From positions 10,600,501 through 10,664,500 of the forward strand of contig NC_057768.1 in assembly GCF_010389155.1 (NCBI RefSeq): a stretch of 64,000 nt of DNA. Reading direction: 5' to 3'. Below, in pieces: positions 36,483 through 49,140 of this stretch. This DNA comes from Erigeron canadensis. Lineage: Eukaryota; Streptophyta; Magnoliopsida; Asterales; Asteraceae. A program made the translations under genes and the position numbers. Within the stretch, counting starts at the first letter, position 1. Every line of letters begins with the position of its first letter. The notes below the pieces were generated by a model, which was given only the letters and a program-made list of their open reading frames with translations, was not told the origin of the DNA and searched no databases.

Positions 36483-37172
36483 GCGTTAAATGATGAGCAA
36501 GAAGTGATTCAAGTCTAGTCATAGATTTCGTATTGATTCCACTTCGTTAACAACTTATGTACAGATATGCTAAAATTGCTGATTTTGCAAGTCGATCATG
36601 GAGCGTTATTAAACTGTTTATTGTTCTTGGCTTGTAATTTGTGGATGATATATATAGTAGGCGTTTTTTTTGTTCGGTATGGAATCTGATAAAATATCTA
36701 TGTTTTATGTTCATAATTATATATTTTTTTTAAATGACATTTTGATCTACATCTGCTCTTAAGTTTAACGCATATTTTGGATGAAACTCAAGACTTTCGG
36801 AAAAAATGTTTTGTATCTGGGTTTTTGATCTAGAAAGAAACCAAGTTTATAATTGATTTAGTAGAATGTTGTGAAAGTGGATTGGTACACCATTAGGTCA
36901 TCTTTAACAATCATGCTAAAAACTCGACTTGTTGGTATCATATTCACCCAGTGCAGTGAACTACTTTTATCCATAACAATCATCTTGAAAACTTAGTTTG
37001 TTGGCACCACAGAAATCATCATACCAAACATACCCTTAAAGTCGTCGGACTAAAAGAATTTTTTTTTTTACCTTTTTTTTGTTTTTTTATAATAACCCAA
37101 CACACTTGAACAAAGCAAACGTGGTGGCCATCAAATTGATTTAACATATCGGCCAGTGCACCAGAGCCCTTA
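36483..37172. other. WOX13-like 3' UTR and downstream spacer
   Basis: The 3' UTR probably ends by ~36,720. The rest is AT-rich with no coding signal; CTTGTTGGYA-type repeats at 36,925-37,005 form a weak pair. Confidence 0.55.
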
Positions 37173-37529
37173 GAGGCTACCCAATGCCCATCACTCATTC
37201 CTCAAGGATTAGTCAATGACTAATCCCCCAAAACACACCCAATGCACTCATCTTTCAAAGACTAGTTTTGGACCCATCAATTATATAATTCTACCCTTTT
37301 ATCTAAAATTTACACTTTTAATCCTGTAAACTATAAATAATATACATTTTAGTTCATTAACACAAATTAATAATAAAACACACAAGTTCATTAAAAATAA
37401 AAATAAAAATACATTTAGAACATAAAAATAAAAAGACAAAGTACAATAAAAGAAAACCACACAACCTAAAAATGGAAGAAAAAAAAACCATGACATTTTT
37501 ATTTTTTAAAACTAAACTAAACCTAAACT

Positions 37530-38525
37530 TGTTGAGTCCCAATGCTATTTGTAAATTTGATGATGACAAATCTGATGTATAAACGCTTAAGCAATCTTTT
37601 GGTTCTTGTAATCTGATCTGGGTCAGACTGTGCTGACACAACTTGCAATCTATAACTGACCCAGATCATGCTTCATACATTGTAATTGTTATATCTTATG
37701 GAAGCTAGTGTTGTTCAAGCTGCATAAACTGGTTATAGCATTCAATCCAAGTCGAAAAGGAGGATTGAAGATAGAAGACCAAGCTGATAGTGGAAGTCAG
37801 CTTGGGATTAACAGTCTGCTTGAAGAACACTTAGACAGAATTGCTTCTGGCAAACGAGCAATCTGTGTATGACAATCAAGTGAAGAATGAAAACCTAGAT
37901 TTTGTTGATAAGGACAAATGACGCGTCTAGGAAGGTTCCTAGAATCTTGGTTGGTGACAGATATACAAATGCGTGTCCATATTCTTATTGGAAGATCAAA
38001 ATGACGTGCTGCAGGTTTTGGGGACCACAAGTACGATGAAGGCACGATCTAATATTCTTTTGATCGTCCAACAGAAGAAGAATACGTGGCTTAATTGGAT
38101 ACCAAGAGAAGAATGGTTTTCGCCTATAAAAGCCACATTCCTTATATGCATTTGTGTGGCATTTTCCTTGAATCATTCTTTGTATAAGTTTCCCTGCTCT
38201 TACACACAACTTAGTCTGTAGAGAGTCTGTTTTGGCTACTTCTCTTGAGCAAGAACTTCTTGATTGTTGTTTGTCATTTCAAGGGTTGTTTAGATATTGT
38301 AGGTTATCTTGTTTCCGCAACAGCCCTGTAATTCTTTGTATAGATTATTTCTTAATAAATAATTACATTTGAAAACGCAATCTGTGTGCAAGAATGCTTT
38401 GTTACAGCTTTACTGTTTTAATGATTCTTGTTATTACTTAAAGTTATTTTTTGTAATCTGAGTCTTTAAAACTTATTTTAAAAGTTAGTTAAGAATTAAG
38501 GAAAAGTTGTATTCACCCTATGACA
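37530..38525 (+). mobile_element. Nested LTR (probable copia solo LTR)
   Basis: Begins TGTTGAGTCCC and ends ATTCACCCTATGACA, as in many copia LTRs. It has a TATA box (CTATAAAAG, ~38,123), a poly(A) motif (AATAAATAA, ~38,353) and promoter-to-terminator order. Flanks (AAACT left, ACTAT right) do not give a clean 5-bp duplication, so the boundaries may be off by a few bases or the site mutated. Confidence 0.55.
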
Positions 38526-38569
38526 ACTATTTGTGTTCATAATATTTTGGTATTTTGATACACTTCTAG

Positions 38570-39981
38570 GACATAATAAAACTAATTGGGACCGAATAGG
38601 AAGTCTTTGTACTCCGCCATGAGTTTCTTCTTGGCTTCCATGATGTACCTCTTCTCCTCTTCATCACACTCTGTTTGGCCCATGAATGAAAGAGCCGAAT
38701 ACATGGTGCGCTTCCATTCTTCCTCACAAATGGCAGCCAAAGATTGTTGTTGTTCATCCAACACCGCCTTTTTTTTTACACCAAAGTCTGTTGAGTCGGG
38801 ACGGCTAGGTCGGAAGCCGAAGAACGAGCAGGCCCGGCATTGGAAGAAACAGATGTTCCTGAAGCCTTTGACTTAGTAGGGGGCGCGTAATGGAACTTTT
38901 AAGGGCCAAAGGGGGTTCCAGCCCCTCCAAAAGTATTTATCTTTAATACTAATTTACTTATATATTCTTCAAAAATAATTTTCATGATACATATTAGCCT
39001 CTCTAACAAAACTAAATTTTATGTGTCATTGAGTTCCGCCCCTCCATAATAAGTGTTCAAGTTCCGCCATTGCGCGTAAACGTATCCGGGCCGAAAAAGT
39101 CACTATCAACAAGGTCCATCCACTCGTATTGGGTCTCCTCCTACTCCTCGTCACTATTAACAACATTAAGAGTGTTTTTCCTTTTACGCAGGCTTCGCCC
39201 CAGAACATCATGAGCAGATGGAGCGAAGAACTTTGGCTTATCTTTCACAAGCAATCAACACTCGTACATGGTAAAATGAGTTTTGGTTTGAGTAAAGTAC
39301 TCTGAACGCGCTCCCTCCATGACTTGGGCATCATTTTCACCACTGCATCGATGATCAACATAACCTTTCCAGATTACATTGAACTTTGCCACATTTGTTT
39401 TGATCTTTCTCCACTTGCCACTAATCTAATTGTGATTTCTTGGGTTGTTGGGGAATCTTGCTACTTCTCTATGATTTTCCCCCAAAAACAATCAAGCGAT
39501 TGTTCTTTGCTAACTATTGGATCTTCTGTAGCATCGATCTAACACTCAGTGAGAACTTTCATCTCAAGCTCGCTCCAATGTGACGAGTTTACAGCAGATT
39601 CTTTTGGTTGTTTACCTTTCTTGGTGCGTTTGGCCATGCTTTTGACCCGGCCCTTCTTTGGTTGTGTTTCAGGAATGGATTGGGGGTGGGAACAAATTCG
39701 GGTGTGGGAGCAGATTCTGGTGTGGCGTTAGATTGTGGCGTGGGAAATGAGTGTTGATCAGGTTGTTGAAAAGCTCCTGCTGACGAAGACCCCCTATGGT
39801 AGAAATTAGGGGATTGTGAAGCGGCAAGTGAAACATAATAATCTGCCGTGAATTGATGATAACGGTCATTTGGATGTGGGATGAACGGTTGTGGTGGTTG
39901 TTGGTTAACGAACGATTGATTCAAATCGTTCACAGCGTTAAAGAAGAAGTCGTCGGTTTTTTGGTTGTTGAAGTTTGACAT
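38570..39981 (-). pseudogene. Myb/trihelix-like protein of the Harbinger element, decayed
   Basis: Starts at 39,981 (MSNFNNQKTDD) with a Gln/Pro/Asn-rich N-terminus, then a basic stretch (~39,600). A Trp-rich Myb-like domain with HWSELEMKVL, SLDCFWGKI and KWRKI follows at 39,310-39,590, and the C-terminal helical region ends KKKLMAEYKDFLFG near 38,585. A stop interrupts the Myb region (~39,540), another lies ~39,465, and several stops and frame changes lie at 39,020-39,300. This type is often annotated as trihelix or (misleadingly) glutathione S-transferase T3-like in plants and is related to the ORF1 DNA-binding partner of PIF/Harbinger transposases. The nested LTR lies downstream of its C-terminus. 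Confidence 0.75.
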
Positions 39982-40385
39982 GATTTGTGCTTAAAATGGA
40001 CTCGTATATGTTAATATATCTGAATAATGGAAGTGTGGTGTGTTTTAGTGCTTATGGAGGTGTATATATATGCTTTTTCAAAAACTAGCCGTTAAAGGAC
40101 TAAAAGTGTAAACTTTTTGAACTGCAGTTGGTCAAAACAGCAGTTACAGGGACCTGTTTTGCCAACTTTTGAAAGTTTAAATTTTTTGTCTTTTTCGGTT
40201 GGACATAAAAAAAATAAAATATAAAATAATATAAAAAAAATTTCACACACAAACACTCGTCCATGCAGGAACGAAACAGGTGGACGAGACCATCGGACGA
40301 ACGGTGGACGAGTCCCACCCAACGGTGTGGACTCATCCTTGACAGTCAAACGAACAGGCGGACGAGGGCATTGGGCACCCTCTTA

Positions 40386-40811
40386 CGGAGAGAAAACGCG
40401 GCGCCGCCTTCTACACGACTACACCAACAAATCCTTTGTGTATTATTTGACTTCTATAGGATACAAAGTAGTTTTTGTCTAGATGGTTATTATCGGTACC
40501 TCATGAATAAACTTTATGAAATGAATTATAGTCCTTGGACATATGTTTAGCTAAGGACCAATTCGAAGAATTTATACCATTAGTAATCCTTTTAACGAGC
40601 AATTTAGTGTATCCTTTTAATGAATTGATTAGTGTTTAGTTAACGTTTATTTTTCAAGAATCTTTAAATAGAAAAAATACATCTCATCATACAAAAGAAA
40701 ATCTAGATTGTAAATAATGCTGATAGATTTGTAGTTGGAATTAATAGGTTCTACAAAAAGCTTTTTGTACTATATGTGTTGACCAATAGATGGACAAAAA
40801 ATTTTGATAAT
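40386..40811. other. Spacer between the Harbinger element and the MULE
   Basis: AT-rich without coding signal; ends in the TTTGATAAT target copy at 40,803-40,811. Confidence 0.55.
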
Positions 40812-42217
40812 GAGAAAATGTCACAAATGGTCCATGTGGTTTGTCATATTCGCATTTTGCCTCTTGTGTTTTTTTTTCCGTAGAAACTGGTCCCTGACTT
40901 TTTCATTCTCGTTGCCAGAAGTCTCTGACACTAACTTCTGTTAAATTTGACCGTTAAATCTCTCACGCGCATATCACGTGAGTTCATTTTGATCCATTTT
41001 GTGATTAATCACAAGGACTATTTGTGATATAAAAATACCCTTCTTCTTCCTCTTCCTCCTCTTCCTTTTTCCGGCCACCATCATCACCACTAAAATCAGG
41101 CCAAACACAAACTCTAAATCCAAATCCATATTTTTCTCTCCTTTAAATCTTTCATCTCCATCCTTCTAATATTTAGTTCATTATTCATGAAGCTATCATG
41201 AAGCAACAAATATATACAAATATAATTTCACTCTAAATAATTATAACAAACAAGCAGACGAAACTTAACAAATATAAGCCAATTAATAGACTAGTATACC
41301 AACTCCAAACAAAAAAAATGGCACCGTCGCACCATCAAATTGAAAACAATAAATGGCAATTGAAAATTTTTGCAATAAAAACCGTGAATTAAACAATCAC
41401 TCACAATTAGATACTTCCTCTACCAAACCACGATCAAAAGTATATGAATTAACAACCCGTGGATGAAAATTTATTAAAAAAAACCGCTTACCATTTGCAC
41501 CATATCCAATCACCAAATGAAACTGTTTGGAATATCTTTTACGAAGCATCAATGGCGGTGGTTCTAGTCGTGCTAGTGGCGTGCTCGACGGCATGAAAAG
41601 AGAAAGGGTGGATGGTAGTTTATAACCCTAAAATTTCAAACCAAATCTTATCAACAAACACTAAGTAATGGAAAAAGTGGCCCTTATATCTTTAAGCCGC
41701 CGACCATTTTTCGACAAAAACCTGCGATCATTTATAAGTAGTGGAAACGATTGTGTGGCAGCCTAATCAGTGGTGTGGTGGATCGTTGATGTAGCAGGTG
41801 TAGGATGAAATTAGTGGCCAGTTTTAGCAGGTGGTTGAGCACGACAGTGGTCGGTTGTGGCAAGTATATTGATGGTTAGTGATGGATCTCCTTTTTCTAT
41901 TGATGTGTAGATACAAATATGTCATATGTGTGTATATATTAATTAATTATCATCATTAGTTAAAAATACTTTTTATCTTAAATAGTACCTGCGAAAAAAT
42001 GTTTTATCACAAATAGTCCCTATGATTATAAAATGGACCAAAATGCCCTCACGTGATATGCACGTGAGGGATTTAACGGTCAAATTTAACAGAAGTTAAT
42101 GTCAGGGGCTCTGGTAGCGAGAATGAAAAAGTTAGAGACTAGTTGTAACGGAAAAAAAAACACAGAGGGCAAAATGCGAGTATGACAAACCACATGGACC
42201 ATTTGTGACATTTTCTC
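40812..42217. mobile_element. Non-autonomous Mutator-like element (9-bp TSD TTTGATAAT)
   Basis: Long inverted termini of ~220 bp: GAGAAAATGTCACAAATGG outside, then CATGTGGTTTGTCATA, GTTAAATTTGACCGTTAAAT and TCACGTGA blocks. TTTGATAAT is repeated perfectly outside both ends (40,803-40,811; 42,218-42,226). The ~950-bp interior has leader-like sequence (a CTTCTTCCTC tract at 41,041, then CCGGCCACC) and a minus-strand open frame (41,397-41,594) with a GC-richer start, so captured host sequence (Pack-MULE) is possible. No transposase. Confidence 0.92.
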
Positions 42218-42226
42218 TTTGATAAT

Positions 42227-43239
42227 TAAACAAGCTTGTAAGTTTCAGTTTATAAACACAATACAACGGTTCATGTAACTACAAAACTCATTATGTTTCT
42301 ATTTTAAAAATTAACCATGTGTACAACAAGAGTTGGACGCAACTACTCATATATTGTTTTTACATTGAACATGATGGATGGTAAGTTTGATGGATGTTCT
42401 ATATTCAACATCATCTCTCTTGTTATCATCGAAGTTTTGTATTCAAGTTAGGACCACATGACAATCAATGCCAAAGTAAGGATAGATGATCGCCATTTCA
42501 TCCTATCATTAAACCCATTATTTCTTTTAAGAAAATAAAAAACAAAAAATCATGGCTTCTTTGTGAAACTTGATGCTTACTTATTTAGCAAATAAGTTTT
42601 TGATTATGTACACAAAACACACAATAAAACGCATCACAATGAACTTAAAGATTTTATAAACATGAACAAGAACATTTTATAAACACTAATAAGTCTAATC
42701 TTTACCAATTCCAAATAAATATATCTGTAGTTTTAGAAAAATCAGCTTTCATTTGATATAAAAATCATCTAAGTCAGTCTAATAACAAAGAGTCGTGTTT
42801 TTCATATATAAAACTATAAAAGGTCTCTAGTTGAAATTATGTCCTAGACATATCTAGAATGATCAGAGAAATGATTAGAACTGGTCATGGATAGTTGGAT
42901 ACAAACCAGTTCAGATCATTACAATGAGTTAATAATAACTCGTAATCTCAAACAAATTTTTAAACAAAGGAAATTTTTTTAAAAGTGAAAAAACCCATAT
43001 TCAAATTCAATATGGTTAAATATGTAAACTTTGAACATAAGCTTGAAAAATCCTTAAAAATTAGAATTTTGGTAAACTTGGATACATATTTTGAGGTGTA
43101 ACATCCGCAAATTTTGACCGTTTAACTTTATACGTAATTTGACTAACGAAATAAGTTATTACTATAATTACATTTATTTTGAGACTGAATGACTAGTGAT
43201 GGACTTGTCGGGTCGATTGATTTACTTATAATGTGACAC
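42227..43239. other. Gene-free AT-rich spacer
   Basis: No supported gene. TGTAACATCCGCAAATTTTG at 43,097 looks like the start of a gypsy-type LTR, truncated by or abutting the next repeat. Confidence 0.5.
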
Positions 43240-44440
43240 GAGGCTAGACGAAGCGCTAACTAACAAGAAACTTTAGTAATTTCCTATTAAACTAATTAAA
43301 ACTGAAAAGTAAAATAGAAGCCACAACCGCTTATTCAGCGAGAGACTTAGTCTAAAAAAGAGTTGAAAAAGCAAATAAAAGTAATTAAATTAAAATACTT
43401 GTTTGGCATCTCAGATCTCATGACACGACCAGCTGTCATTCTACCTACTTGTTAGACTGTTGGAAACTTAATCACGACTTAGATTCTCGTTAGATTCACT
43501 TTGCCTAACTAACTAGTGTTGTCCCTAGACTTTACTACTCCTTAAACAAATTCTCGTTAGATTCATTATTTAAGCATTAATGACCAATTTGTGTTACTAA
43601 TTCATCTTTTAGTATACCCAGCTCTTAAGCTAGGACCAGATAATAATTCCCTCCGGTGACCACAGTGCACCTTTTCATGTCACTGGATCGCGTCTGACAT
43701 TGTTAAGCATCATGTTCTATTCATCTTAATTACTATGGTTCTGGATCCCTCAGTTATAAATGAACCACCTTTTACATCTATTTATAGACCGACTAGTGTT
43801 TTTCATCCTAACATATTAGTCCTAGTGTATGATCATAGACAACCATCAAAATTAAACTAATATATTCGGATATAGAACCGATAATAGTATGAAGAACTAG
43901 TAAAACACACTCTAACAGATCTAACAAATAAAGTAAATCAAATAAACATCTACTTGATCACATCGATCCAAACAAGTATTCAGTCTGTTAGCCTAGCATT
44001 ATTAAAGGAATAACAAAGTCTGAAAAGATGAAAGACATTGTTTACCAACTGAAAGTAAAATGAAAGAGATAGATCTATAGAGGATAAAGATCGAAAGGTG
44101 TTAGAAGCTCCAAAACCTCATTGGAATCTACAAAGTCGACCCAGGGTTTGTTAGTGGCAGCTAGGGCTGCTGAAGTGACTCTCTCTTAGGGTTTTGAGGG
44201 CTTTTTTTTGTTTAAATAGAGTCAAATTTGGTTGCTGAATTGGGCCGCTGGGCCTACTGGTGTTGGGCCAGCGACGCTGGGTAGGTGCCAGCGGCGCTGA
44301 CAGCTCCTACTGCTGTCTGATTTGCTTCGTTCGACTCCCGAATCACTGCCTTGTGTCTTGTAACTTCATAGGCCTCTATATTGAGTTGCTTGATGCCATT
44401 TATCCTCACTCGCATATTCCGTGAACCTAGAAGATTAACC
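43240..44440 (-). repeat. Gypsy-type LTR/leader fragment, copy B
   Basis: Reverse-complement relative of 7,425-8,830. On the minus strand: TTCACGGAATATGCGAG, CCTATGAAGTTACAAGACAC, a GCGCCGCTGG block (~44,265-44,300), CCCTAAGAGAGAG, GAGGTTTTGGAGC, and the AACGAGAATCTAA tract. It is shorter and more diverged than copy A, with only two clear GCG-C-CGC words. No coding. Confidence 0.65.
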
Positions 44441-44481
44441 TACAAATTAAAACTACAAATTATTAAAACTAGAAGATTAAC

Positions 44482-45560
44482 CTAAAGTGACCTAAAATGC
44501 GGCCTGTACTTCTCCATCGACGACTTACAAGAAGCTTTGATCATCTCTAACTCGTCATCATCTACACCAGTGGGAATTGGTTGTTGCAGAAGCCTGTATG
44601 CCTCGACCACCTTCTTTTGGAAGCGATGATCTTCTTTTTTCTTCCGTTCCTCCTCTGCTTTCACCTGATCGTCATCAATTTTTCTAACTACTTCCCTTTG
44701 CATCAACACCATCTGATCAAGCTTACTCAACGCCATATCTGACCTACTCGAACTGCCCATACTAAAGTCGCATCTCTGATCAAGACGTATGTTTTGCCAC
44801 ACTATGACCCTGCGAAAACTTGGGACAATCCTTCAAAACATCGAAACATGCTTCATACGGGAATTGAGAGAGATACGTAGCTAGGTACCAATCGTGTGCG
44901 GCTTTGTAAATCAATCTATCATCTACGCCGCTCTGTCATCCCTGTTCATTTAGCTTCTCAAAAATAGCACCATACTACTTACAACATTTTTTGATCTTGT
45001 TCCATTTGTCTTGCAGTTGGCTCTTGTTGCGCGATCTATAAGTTGTCTTCAAGTTGAACCACTCGACCACCGTACCCCAGAACATGGACTTATCTTGGCT
45101 GATACCGATTTGAGAGTTTTTTACGCGTGTGTCCACGCCTCTGACAACAATATTGTGTCTGGAATGGACCATTTTTGCTTGTCTGCCACTTCTTTCCCTT
45201 TTTTGGTCAGTCGTCTGGGTGCCGGGACTTCTTTGACCTCATCTTCTGCTGAAGCGACACTAGTACGTGCCTCTGTTGTTTCTTGAGATTGCCTCTATTG
45301 TTGTGTTTGTAGTTGTGTCATTTGAAGTTGTTGGAGTATTTGAAATTGTTGAAAATTTTCATTTAACTGACTTTGAATGTTGGCGTTTATCGAACCACAG
45401 TTGCTCGATTTCCCCATCATATTTGAAGACGACATGGACGGGGGAGATCCCAAAGGCATGTTTAGGAGCGCTTCAAAATCGGCATCAAAATTGAAGCCAG
45501 ATGGTATGGGTTGTGTAGATTGTTGTTTGTTTGAAATATGTTTGGTATTTTTCTTAGGTA
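44482..45560 (-). pseudogene. Second Myb/trihelix-like transposon protein, decayed
   Basis: The minus-strand reading has a Phe/Asp/Ser-rich N-terminus (FNFDADFEALLNMPLGSPPS, ~45,430-45,500), a Gln-rich stretch, a Lys-rich linker and a Myb-like domain (KWSIPDTILLSEAW, ISQDKSMFWGTVVEWF, SQLQDKWNKIKK; 45,000-45,200). The C-terminal helix follows (44,482-44,760: QMVLMQREVVRKIDDD, PTGVDDDELEMIKAS). A frame change at ~45,130 and stops at ~45,280 and ~44,985 break it. Same general architecture as 38,570-39,981 but clearly diverged. It is probably a separate Harbinger-type insertion; termini not identified. Confidence 0.65.
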
Positions 45561-46859
45561 TGGTTGTAGATTGAAGGTGGGAGAAGAATAATAGAATTTT
45601 AATGAAGTGTGATGAAATGTATAAAATTTTGAGAAAGAACGGATTTAATTATGGTGAAATGGTTGAGTTTTATAGGAAAAATTTTAAAAAATAAAAAGAG
45701 AAAAAGCCCCGTTCCCCCTCCTTTTCCAACGCCTATCACTATTTCTTTTTATTTGAAACGGTCATGCATAGGGCCCACACAGCAGCTGACGCTGCGTCTG
45801 AAAACGGGAGAAACGGACCGACGCTGACCTTAGACGCGCCGGTGCTTATAGCGTCCGACGTGTGTCCACTTCTTTATAAGGAGCGGTCTTACAATAAAGC
45901 AAATACAAACATAATCTTTTTAAATTTGAAAAATAAAATCCCTTTTATAATGCGAAGTTTTTCGGTTTTGTTTCAACTTTTAAATAAGACCATCATTAAC
46001 TTTAAAGGTAAAATTAAAGTGGGTGATCAAGGCGTAAGGGTTCTTGCTTGGCCGTCCACGCGCTAATTGTCGGCGAACGCATGAACACTACCGCCCGGGC
46101 CGCTTGGGGTTTGAGTGATTTGTTTGAGACGACTTCTTCAACAACCAATCACTTATAGCCATGTGTCACATGGCGCAAGTTGCTCCATGCTGGACAATAC
46201 CACTTCTCTAAGCCTAAGTGATCAACGAGTCCACCTAGGGCGAAAGGAGAGAGAAAATCTATTTATATATATAATCTTAACTAGGTTTATTAAAAAAAAA
46301 ATGGTGGTAAAAAGTTGATACTGATATATGGTGTTTGTTCATTTATAACCTTAATTTTTCATGGATCTCAAGGGCTTAATCTTAGCCCTTGGATCATTCC
46401 CATTAATGGTTGAAATTAACATTTACCCTTAACGAAAAATAAAACACGGAGGGGTATATTCGTAATTTATACTAAAAAAAAAGAACCCTATCTTCCATTT
46501 ATCTTCTTCTCTTTTCTCCTGATCAAAACACACACACACACTCTTTCTCCCTCTCTTCTTATCCTTGGACGGTGACCACCACCACCACCACTACAATCTG
46601 GATTTTCATCTCAAACCACTAGCAACAACAACAAACGGAAGATGATGTTTTAGATATTATTAGAGCGATATTTTATGTAGTTTATATTTTTTATATAAAA
46701 AATGGATAAACAAACCATTTTTATCTATGATTTGTAGTTTTATTTCTCTTATTTTTGTTTTTTCATATGAGAAGAAGTTGTATCTTTGGTTGTTGTTGTT
46801 TAAAATTTTTATAATGAGTTTTACCAACAAAGTGTTTGATGAAATGTCTAAACCAAAGT
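45561..46859. other. Gene-free spacer
   Basis: GC-richer patch at 45,770-45,890 (ACGCTGCG, CGACGTGTG), possibly the end of the second Harbinger-type element. Leader-like DNA at 46,490-46,640 (ACACACAC, CACCACCAC) has no ORF after it. Confidence 0.45.
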
Positions 46860-47781
46860 GTATGTACAATCAAATTTGATTATATACGTATTTACTGATT
46901 GTATAGCCAATCATACTTGATTGTACATGGATTTATTCTAAAATTTGTATTTGTTAAATTTGTGTTTTGGAACTTTGTTTGTGCAATCAAATTTGATTAT
47001 GTATTGAGTTTTTAGTTACCTATGTATTTGTGACTATATGTCTATAATCAAATTTAATTATGTGTTGATATTTTAGTGATTTCTATTTTTGCAACTTTTA
47101 TGTCTAGAATTAAATTTGATTATGTATAGAGATTTTAGGGATTTTGTAACTTTGTTTGTACAATCAAATTTGATTTTGTATTGAGTTTATAGTTACCTGT
47201 GTGTTTGTGACTATATGCCTACAATCAAATTTGATTATGTGTTGATATTTTTAGTGATTTCTATTTACTTTTTACAACTTTATGTATAGAATCAAAGTTG
47301 ATTATGTATAGAGAATTTAGACAAAACAAATGAGTTCCAAATCAATAAACCTATTCAAAATCAAATTTGATTTTATGCATATGGTGTCAAACTTATACAA
47401 CATCAAATTTGATTTTGTGCATACATTGAGACAAAACAAATGAGTTTCATACAAAGAAACCTATTCAAAATCAAAACTGATTTTAGGCATACAGTGTAAA
47501 AAGCTATACAAAATTAAATGTGATTTTATGCATACATTTAGACAAAACAAACGAGTTCCATAGAAAGAAAGCTACACAAAATCAAATTTCATTTTACGCA
47601 TACGATTTCAAAAACCTATATAAAATACACAAAATCAAATTTCATTTTACGCATACGATTTCAAAAACCTATATAAAATCAAATTTGATTTTGTGCATAC
47701 ATCGAGACAAAACAAATGAGTTCTATATCACTAAACCAATTCAAAATCAGAAAATGATTTTAGGCATACAGTGTAAAAAGC
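46860..47781. repeat. AATCAAATTTGATT palindrome tandem array, left part
   Basis: The palindrome AATCAAATTTGATT and variants recur every ~45-65 bp. From 46,860 to 47,310 the spacer is of one type (GTGTTGATATTTTAGTG, TATAGAGATTTTAG; ~185-bp super-period). From 47,330 it is of the second type seen again at 50,519. The array is cut by solo LTR B. Confidence 0.85.
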
Positions 47782-48589
47782 TGTAACAACCGTCTTAGAA
47801 ATGTAATAAATAAAATCCATAAATTTTATCTAAGTTCTTGACGTGCTTTAGACTTAAGATATGTGTTTACATGAAGGCCCATTTGATCAAAAATCTTAAT
47901 TTCTAAGACGAGTCTATAATTTAATATGATAAAATACTAGATTTCGAGTCGCAAACGATCATATTTATGAAAGTTCTAGCCCTAAAATATTCACAAATAG
48001 TCCCTACATTTATTAAGATCATTATTATTGGAAAACTATAAATAGAAGAACTTAGTGAGAGAAACTCATCTTCTTCATCTTCTTCATCTCACCTCTCTCT
48101 CTCTAAAACACACACTTGCAGCCCCATTCACACACACAAAATTCATCTTTTGATTTTGGATTGTTAAACCAAAATCATTTGTACTTCTAGCATCCTTGTG
48201 ATAATCAAAACACATTTCTGAAATCAAATCTCAGGTAACAACAAATTTTGAGTTTTTGATCAAATTAAAAGTGTACTTTTTCAAGTTTATGTTTTTGATG
48301 ATTTGGTTCAATTTTTGAATGAAAAACGCATTAATAGCTAATGGGTTTGTGTCTAAATGTGTCTAGTAACCTTTTTATGAACAAATTTGGGTCATAACAT
48401 GCTTTAATCTACAAAACCCATTTTTGAAAATGAGGGAAAACTTGTTCTTGATGTGCCACGCCTTGTTCATGATGATGATGGTCTTGAAATGGTTAAAAGT
48501 GTCATTGGTTAGTGTTATTATGTATATATGTACTAGTTTTACGTTCTAACCAGTCCTGAAATCGATCTAGATCTTTGTATTATGTGCTT

Positions 48590-49140
48590 ATTCTTGTTCA
48601 GCTCGTGTGGCATGTAAAACGATCTTGAATGGGACGATCTTGGTCCTCAAGATCGTCCTAGGCAATCTATTGGCACTTTGAACTTGTTCGTTCGATCTTT
48701 TGTGGTGTTGTGATGTTGTTGGTACGTTTAATGGGTAACTGATCCTTTGGATCGGTTTTGCTCAAACACTTGTTCATTAAACTAGATATGATCTTGTTCT
48801 TGTCCTTGGAATGGGACGATCCTGACTAAGTGGCACTAGGACGATCTTGTATCCTAGAAACTTAAGACGACTTTGAGCTAGCTTGCACCTAAGACGATCT
48901 TGAATTGGAGACTATGAGATGATCTTGCACCTTATGTACCAGGACGATCTTGAACCCCAGAAACTAGGACGATCTTGACCTAGTCTAGACATTAAAACGA
49001 TCTTGAACATGCTGCTGTAAGACGATCTTGAACTAGGGTCAATAGGACGATCTTGAACAAACCCTAAAACAAATTCTGGTTGTTTGGATGAAACGATCTT
49101 GAGCACTAGCAAACCCTAGAACGACTTCGAAACCCTAAAA
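48590..49140 (+). repeat. GACGATCTTGAAC word array in solo LTR B
   Basis: At least twelve copies of ACGATCTTGA (mostly preceded by GG, AG or AA) occur at irregular 15-60-bp spacing, nearly all in one orientation. One inverted pair (ACGATCTTG-N5-CAAGATCGT) lies at ~48,640. It occupies the window where solo LTR A has ACGAATTTA words instead. Confidence 0.9.

Larger units (their letters stand above)
37173..40382 (-). mobile_element. Harbinger-type element, non-autonomous (TSD TTA)
   Basis: Inverted termini GAGGCTACCCAATGCCC (37,173-) and GGGCATTGGGCACCCTC (-40,382) match at 15 of 17 positions. TTA flanks both (37,170-37,172 and 40,383-40,385), the 3-bp duplication of PIF/Harbinger. Inside, on the minus strand, is a decayed Myb/trihelix-like ORF of the kind that accompanies Harbinger transposases. 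No DDE transposase is seen, so the copy depended on others. A ~1-kb LTR is nested at 37,530-38,525. Confidence 0.85.

Noticed and set aside
37525..38530. Perfect 5-bp target duplication for the nested LTR
   Set aside because: AAACT and ACTAT do not match at the TG...CA boundaries, so it is listed as probable only.
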